From assembly GCA_965659675.1 (NCBI GenBank), contig CBFHWY010000038.1, forward strand, positions 1 through 26,780: DNA of 26,780 bases, written 5' to 3'. Below the pieces are notes generated by a model. It saw nothing but the letters and a program-made list of their open reading frames with translations. It made no database searches and was not told the origin of the DNA. Shown in pieces: positions 23,841-26,780 of the stretch; the stretch's first letter is position 1, and each line of letters opens with the position of its first letter. The translations under genes and the position numbers were made by a program. The DNA comes from CBFHWY01 sp965659675 (GTDB lineage Bacteria > Bacteroidota > Bacteroidia > Flavobacteriales_G > Salibacteraceae).

Positions 23841-25741
23841 TGTGCGGAATTGCCGGAATATATAACCTGTCAGGTGAGCCAGTCTCGCGGCATGAGCTCA
23901 ATCAAATGTCTCGAGAGCAAGCCCACAGGGGGCCTGATGGTTCTGGCTTATATGTCTCCGAGAATATTGGTCTGGCGCATCGCAGGTTAGCGATTCTTGA
24001 CCTAAGTCATGCAGGTGATCAGCCTATGACCTCTAAGGATGGAGATTGGACCTTGGTCTTTAATGGTTGCATCTATAATTATCAAGAGTTAAGAGAAGAA
24101 CTCAGATCTAAAGGTCATCAATTCGTTTCTAGTTCTGATACGGAGGTGATTGTTGAAGGTCTTTCTGGTTATGGAATTGATTTCATTGAAAGGCTAAACG
24201 GAATGTTTGCGATCGCAGCATGGAACCATCGTGAAAAGGCACTTTACCTTTCCAGAGATCGCTTTGGGGTGAAGCCTTTGTACTACTATTTCAATGGAAA
24301 AACACTGCTCTTTGGGTCGGAAATAAAGGCATTCATGAAACATTCGTCATTTTCTGTAAAAATGGACACTGACGCTTTGAATGAGTATTTCACCTTTCAA
24401 AACATGTTTCGCTATAAAACTCTTTTTGAAGGAGTCGTATTGCTTCCTCAAGCAAATACGGTGCGTATCGATTCAAATTCACGAGGTGTAAAACACAGAA
24501 GTTGGTGGGATTTTGACTTTTCGCAGGTTGATGACAGTATGAGCTTTGAGGATGCAGTGAATGAATCGGAGCGATTGCTGAAACGCGCAGTTTCGAGGCA
24601 AATGGTATCTGATGTGCCGGTGGGGTCATACTTGAGTGGTGGTATGGACTCCGGTTCAATTACCGCCATTGCAAGTAAACATGTTCCCAGACTTTCCACC
24701 TTCACTTGTGGCTTCGACATGAGTGAAGTAACAGGCCAGGAGGCGAATTATGACGAAAGAAGGGATGCTGAATTAATGGCAAACCATTATCGAACTGAGC
24801 ACTATGAGCAAGTCATCAATGCTGGGGATTTAAGTTGGTCTCTACCAAGGGTGATATGGCATCTTGAAGACCTTCGAGTTGGTATGTCATACCCAAACTA
24901 TTACATAAGCAGGCTGGCATCCAAGTTTGTTAAGGTTTGTCTGCAGGGAACAGGTGGTGATGAGTTATTTGGAGGTTACCCCTGGAGATACTATCATATT
25001 TTCAAATCTGTTGATCGGAGTGAATTCTTTGATCGTTATTATTCCTTTTGGCAACGCCTGGTACCTGATCAAGACAAAAAGGCACTGTTTCAATCCACTG
25101 CCTACAACAGCATAGAGGATATCGGTAAACCCAGAAAAGTATTCGAGAGGGTTTTTCTGTTTAACGAGAAACTCAAGTATGATAGGCCTGAAGAGCATAT
25201 TCAGAATTCACTATACTTCGAGATCAAGACCTTCCTGCCTGGCTTATTGCTTGTAGGTGACAAGCTTTCAATGGCAAATGGACTCGAAGAAAGATTTCCA
25301 TTCCTTGATAACGACCTGGTAGATTTTGCTCAAAAGATCCCAGTTCGACACAAATTAGGCAAGCTGGAGGAAATGAAGAAAATCGATGAGAATATGACCA
25401 AAAAAAGTCGTTTGCGCTACAGAGAGTTTGATGATGGTAAAACGGTTCTCAGAAAAGCAATGATGGATTTCATTCCAAACAAGATCATCGAAAGGAAAAA
25501 ACAGGGCTTTTCAGCTCCTGATGAAAGCTGGTATCGTGGAGAGAATCTAAAATATATTGAACAACTCCTTTTGAATAAACGAACAGTATCAGAAGAGTTC
25601 ATAAATCCTGATTATATGCGAAAGGTCATTTCTGAACATATGAGTGGGAAGGTTAATCATCGACTTTTGATATGGTCATTCATGAGCTTTGAGTGGTGGT
25701 GTAAAATTTTCTTGAATGGAGAGCGACCAGGAACAGCTTAA
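23840..25741 (+). CDS. asnB: Asparagine synthase (glutamine-hydrolysing)-like protein
   Basis: This 633-residue protein has the N-terminal glutaminase domain with the nucleophile Cys2 (MCGIAGIYN) and RGPDGSG. The C-terminal synthetase domain has the ATP loop SGGMDSGS (about 266-273) and GTGGDELFGGY (about 370-380; the family usually has GEGSDELF). The length is typical of variants found in exopolysaccharide loci, where they may amidate sugar acids such as uronates or an aspartate-linked substituent. In this operon the amidation role is inferred; a housekeeping asparagine synthase is the alternative. Its start shares a base with the aminotransferase stop, and the sulfotransferase starts 26 bases before its end. 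Confidence 0.93.
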   Translation: MCGIAGIYNLSGEPVSRHELNQMSREQAHRGPDGSGLYVSENIGLAHRRLAILDLSHAGDQPMTSKDGDWTLVFNGCIYNYQELREELRSKGHQFVSSSDTEVIVEGLSGYGIDFIERLNGMFAIAAWNHREKALYLSRDRFGVKPLYYYFNGKTLLFGSEIKAFMKHSSFSVKMDTDALNEYFTFQNMFRYKTLFEGVVLLPQANTVRIDSNSRGVKHRSWWDFDFSQVDDSMSFEDAVNESERLLKRAVSRQMVSDVPVGSYLSGGMDSGSITAIASKHVPRLSTFTCGFDMSEVTGQEANYDERRDAELMANHYRTEHYEQVINAGDLSWSLPRVIWHLEDLRVGMSYPNYYISRLASKFVKVCLQGTGGDELFGGYPWRYYHIFKSVDRSEFFDRYYSFWQRLVPDQDKKALFQSTAYNSIEDIGKPRKVFERVFLFNEKLKYDRPEEHIQNSLYFEIKTFLPGLLLVGDKLSMANGLEERFPFLDNDLVDFAQKIPVRHKLGKLEEMKKIDENMTKKSRLRYREFDDGKTVLRKAMMDFIPNKIIERKKQGFSAPDESWYRGENLKYIEQLLLNKRTVSEEFINPDYMRKVISEHMSGKVNHRLLIWSFMSFEWWCKIFLNGERPGTA

Positions 25742-26489
25742 TGTCCCAAACTTTCTGGTCATAGGTGCAGCCCGTTCTGGGACCACGAGCTTACACGGGT
25801 TACTAATTCAGCATCCTGACATATACCTCCCGGTTAAGAAGCAACCCGAACCCCATTTTTTCTTGAAAACAGATGAATATTCAAAGGGATATCAGTACTA
25901 CTTGGATACCTATTTCAATGGAGTAAAGGAAGAGTCTGCTGTAGGAGAAATCTCAACTTCTTATCTGTTCGGTGAACAGGTACCTCAGCGCATTCATGAT
26001 TTTAAGTCAGATATCAAACTCATTTGTATGCTCCGAGACCCTGTTAAAAGGGCATTCTCTAATTATTGGCATTCTACAAAGAATGGTTTTGAAACACTTA
26101 GTTTCAGGGAAGCTGTAGATCAGGCCGAGGAACGACATTTGCAACTAGGACCAAAAATGAAGGAAATTGCCCCATTTGCATACATTGAAAGGGGTTTATA
26201 TGGCGATCAACTCACCAATTATCTCAACTATTTTAAAAGAGAACAGCTTCATATAATCATTATGGAAGAGTTTTTTCGTGACCTTGAGACAGGTATGAAA
26301 AGATTATTTGAATTTCTTGAAGTTGACCCAGCTTTTGTGCCTAATAAAATGAAGTTGGACACGAATAAATCAGTTCCTGAAACAGTGTTTTTAAGTACTA
26401 ACGATATTGAAATGATAAGTCCTTATTTTCGTAAATCGAACGAGGTGCTGTTTGAACTATTAGGTAGAGTGCCGCAAGACTGGATTTGA
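25716..26489 (+). CDS. Sulfotransferase domain protein (heparan-type P-loop)
   Basis: The 257-residue protein resembles Sulfotransfer_1 enzymes of the heparan N-/O-sulfotransferase type. The PAPS 5'-phosphosulfate loop is GAARSGTTSLHGLL (17-30), and the 3'-phosphate segment LICMLRDPVKRAFSNYWHS (102-120) has R107 and S115. It probably sulfates the polysaccharide made by this operon. The ATG at 25716 lies inside the asnB-like gene; the ATG at 25741 is in a different frame. The link to cysDN at 9448 is functional, not positional. Confidence 0.9.
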   Translation: MESDQEQLNVPNFLVIGAARSGTTSLHGLLIQHPDIYLPVKKQPEPHFFLKTDEYSKGYQYYLDTYFNGVKEESAVGEISTSYLFGEQVPQRIHDFKSDIKLICMLRDPVKRAFSNYWHSTKNGFETLSFREAVDQAEERHLQLGPKMKEIAPFAYIERGLYGDQLTNYLNYFKREQLHIIIMEEFFRDLETGMKRLFEFLEVDPAFVPNKMKLDTNKSVPETVFLSTNDIEMISPYFRKSNEVLFELLGRVPQDWI

Positions 26490-26780
26490 TTCTGTCAAAC
26501 AAAGAAAAATATCAATTCGAGGATTTTACCTTTGATGCTTATAAAGGATTAATTAGTAACCTTTTAAGTAGTGGTCATCGGTTTATTTCGTACAGGGAGA
26601 TAGAGACAGATGAGCCATGGGTTTTATGGAGACATGACCTTGATTTTTCCCCTCAACGTGCTTTAAAATTGGCCAAGATCGAATATGAACTTGGGGTCAA
26701 GTCAACTTTTTTTTTACTGTCTCATTCCCGCTTCTACAATCTATTTGAAAAAGAAATTAAAGAGCTAATACTCCAAATAA
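26486..26780 (+). CDS. Polysaccharide deacetylase-like (NodB) protein, 3' end cut off by the window
   Basis: The frame is open to the window end, with a TTG start overlapping the sulfotransferase stop by 4 bases (TTGA). The 98 visible residues contain VLWRHDLDFSPQRALKLA and GVKSTFFLLSHSRFYN, the HDxD metal-binding motif region and the following strand of NodB-type carbohydrate esterases. Such enzymes remove N-acetyl groups, which would prepare amino groups for further modification. No ATG is available near the start. Confidence 0.75.
   Translation, partial: MILSNKEKYQFEDFTFDAYKGLISNLLSSGHRFISYREIETDEPWVLWRHDLDFSPQRALKLAKIEYELGVKSTFFLLSHSRFYNLFEKEIKELILQI

Overview
The window looks like a chromosomal segment of a member of the Bacteroidota, probably marine and Flavobacteriia- or Cryomorphaceae-like. 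The evidence is a DUF349 coiled-coil protein, a fused E1 alpha/beta keto-acid dehydrogenase, promoters of the TAnnTTTG/TAnnTTCG type, a secreted SprB/PKD protein with a type IX secretion-like tail, an XrtF-type exosortase with its usual membrane partner, and a bacterial tyrosine kinase with a Tyr-Gly tail. The exact genus cannot be told from the sequence.

Layout. 1-3735: the 3' part of a DUF349 gene overlaps a fused E1 dehydrogenase gene (housekeeping). 3736-4714: gene-free, repeat-rich DNA holding copy A of a 464-bp structured repeat. 4715-6031: YihY-family membrane protein. 6161-6898 (minus): orphan sulfotransferase. 7305-8111 (minus): secreted TPR-like protein. 8179-11625 (plus): compact operon of UDP-glucuronate 4-epimerase-like protein, DUF2061 protein, cysD and cysN (sulfate activation to APS). 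11626-12855: second gene-free stretch, with copy B of the repeat and many palindromic and short-period repeats. 12856-13847 (minus): exosortase and partner. 13848-14190: tandem octamer array. 14191-17466 (minus): a 69-residue PID-CTERM-like peptide gene and a 1017-residue secreted protein. 17532-26780 (plus): polysaccharide operon with Wzc-like kinase, ABC exporter, sugar epimerase, DegT-type aminotransferase interrupted by an in-frame TGA, asparagine-synthase-like protein, sulfotransferase and the start of a NodB-like deacetylase.

How it may fit together (inference). The APS operon and two PAPS-type sulfotransferases, together with the export genes, suggest a sulfated, uronate-containing surface polysaccharide. 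No cysC (APS kinase) or cysH is visible, so PAPS would have to come from elsewhere. The exosortase with a tiny adjacent substrate, and the large adhesin-like protein divergent from the polysaccharide operon, point to coordinated surface building. Exosortases are known to co-occur with exopolysaccharide loci in other phyla.

Most unusual items: (1) the two-copy structured repeat, with a 110-bp identical core and a compensatory base-pair change; (2) short-period (7- and 8-bp) degenerate arrays, three of which start at the last A of a stop codon; (3) the 69-residue exosortase-type peptide next to its likely processing enzyme; (4) the TGA in place of a Gly codon in the aminotransferase gene; (5) near-leaderless promoter arrangements.
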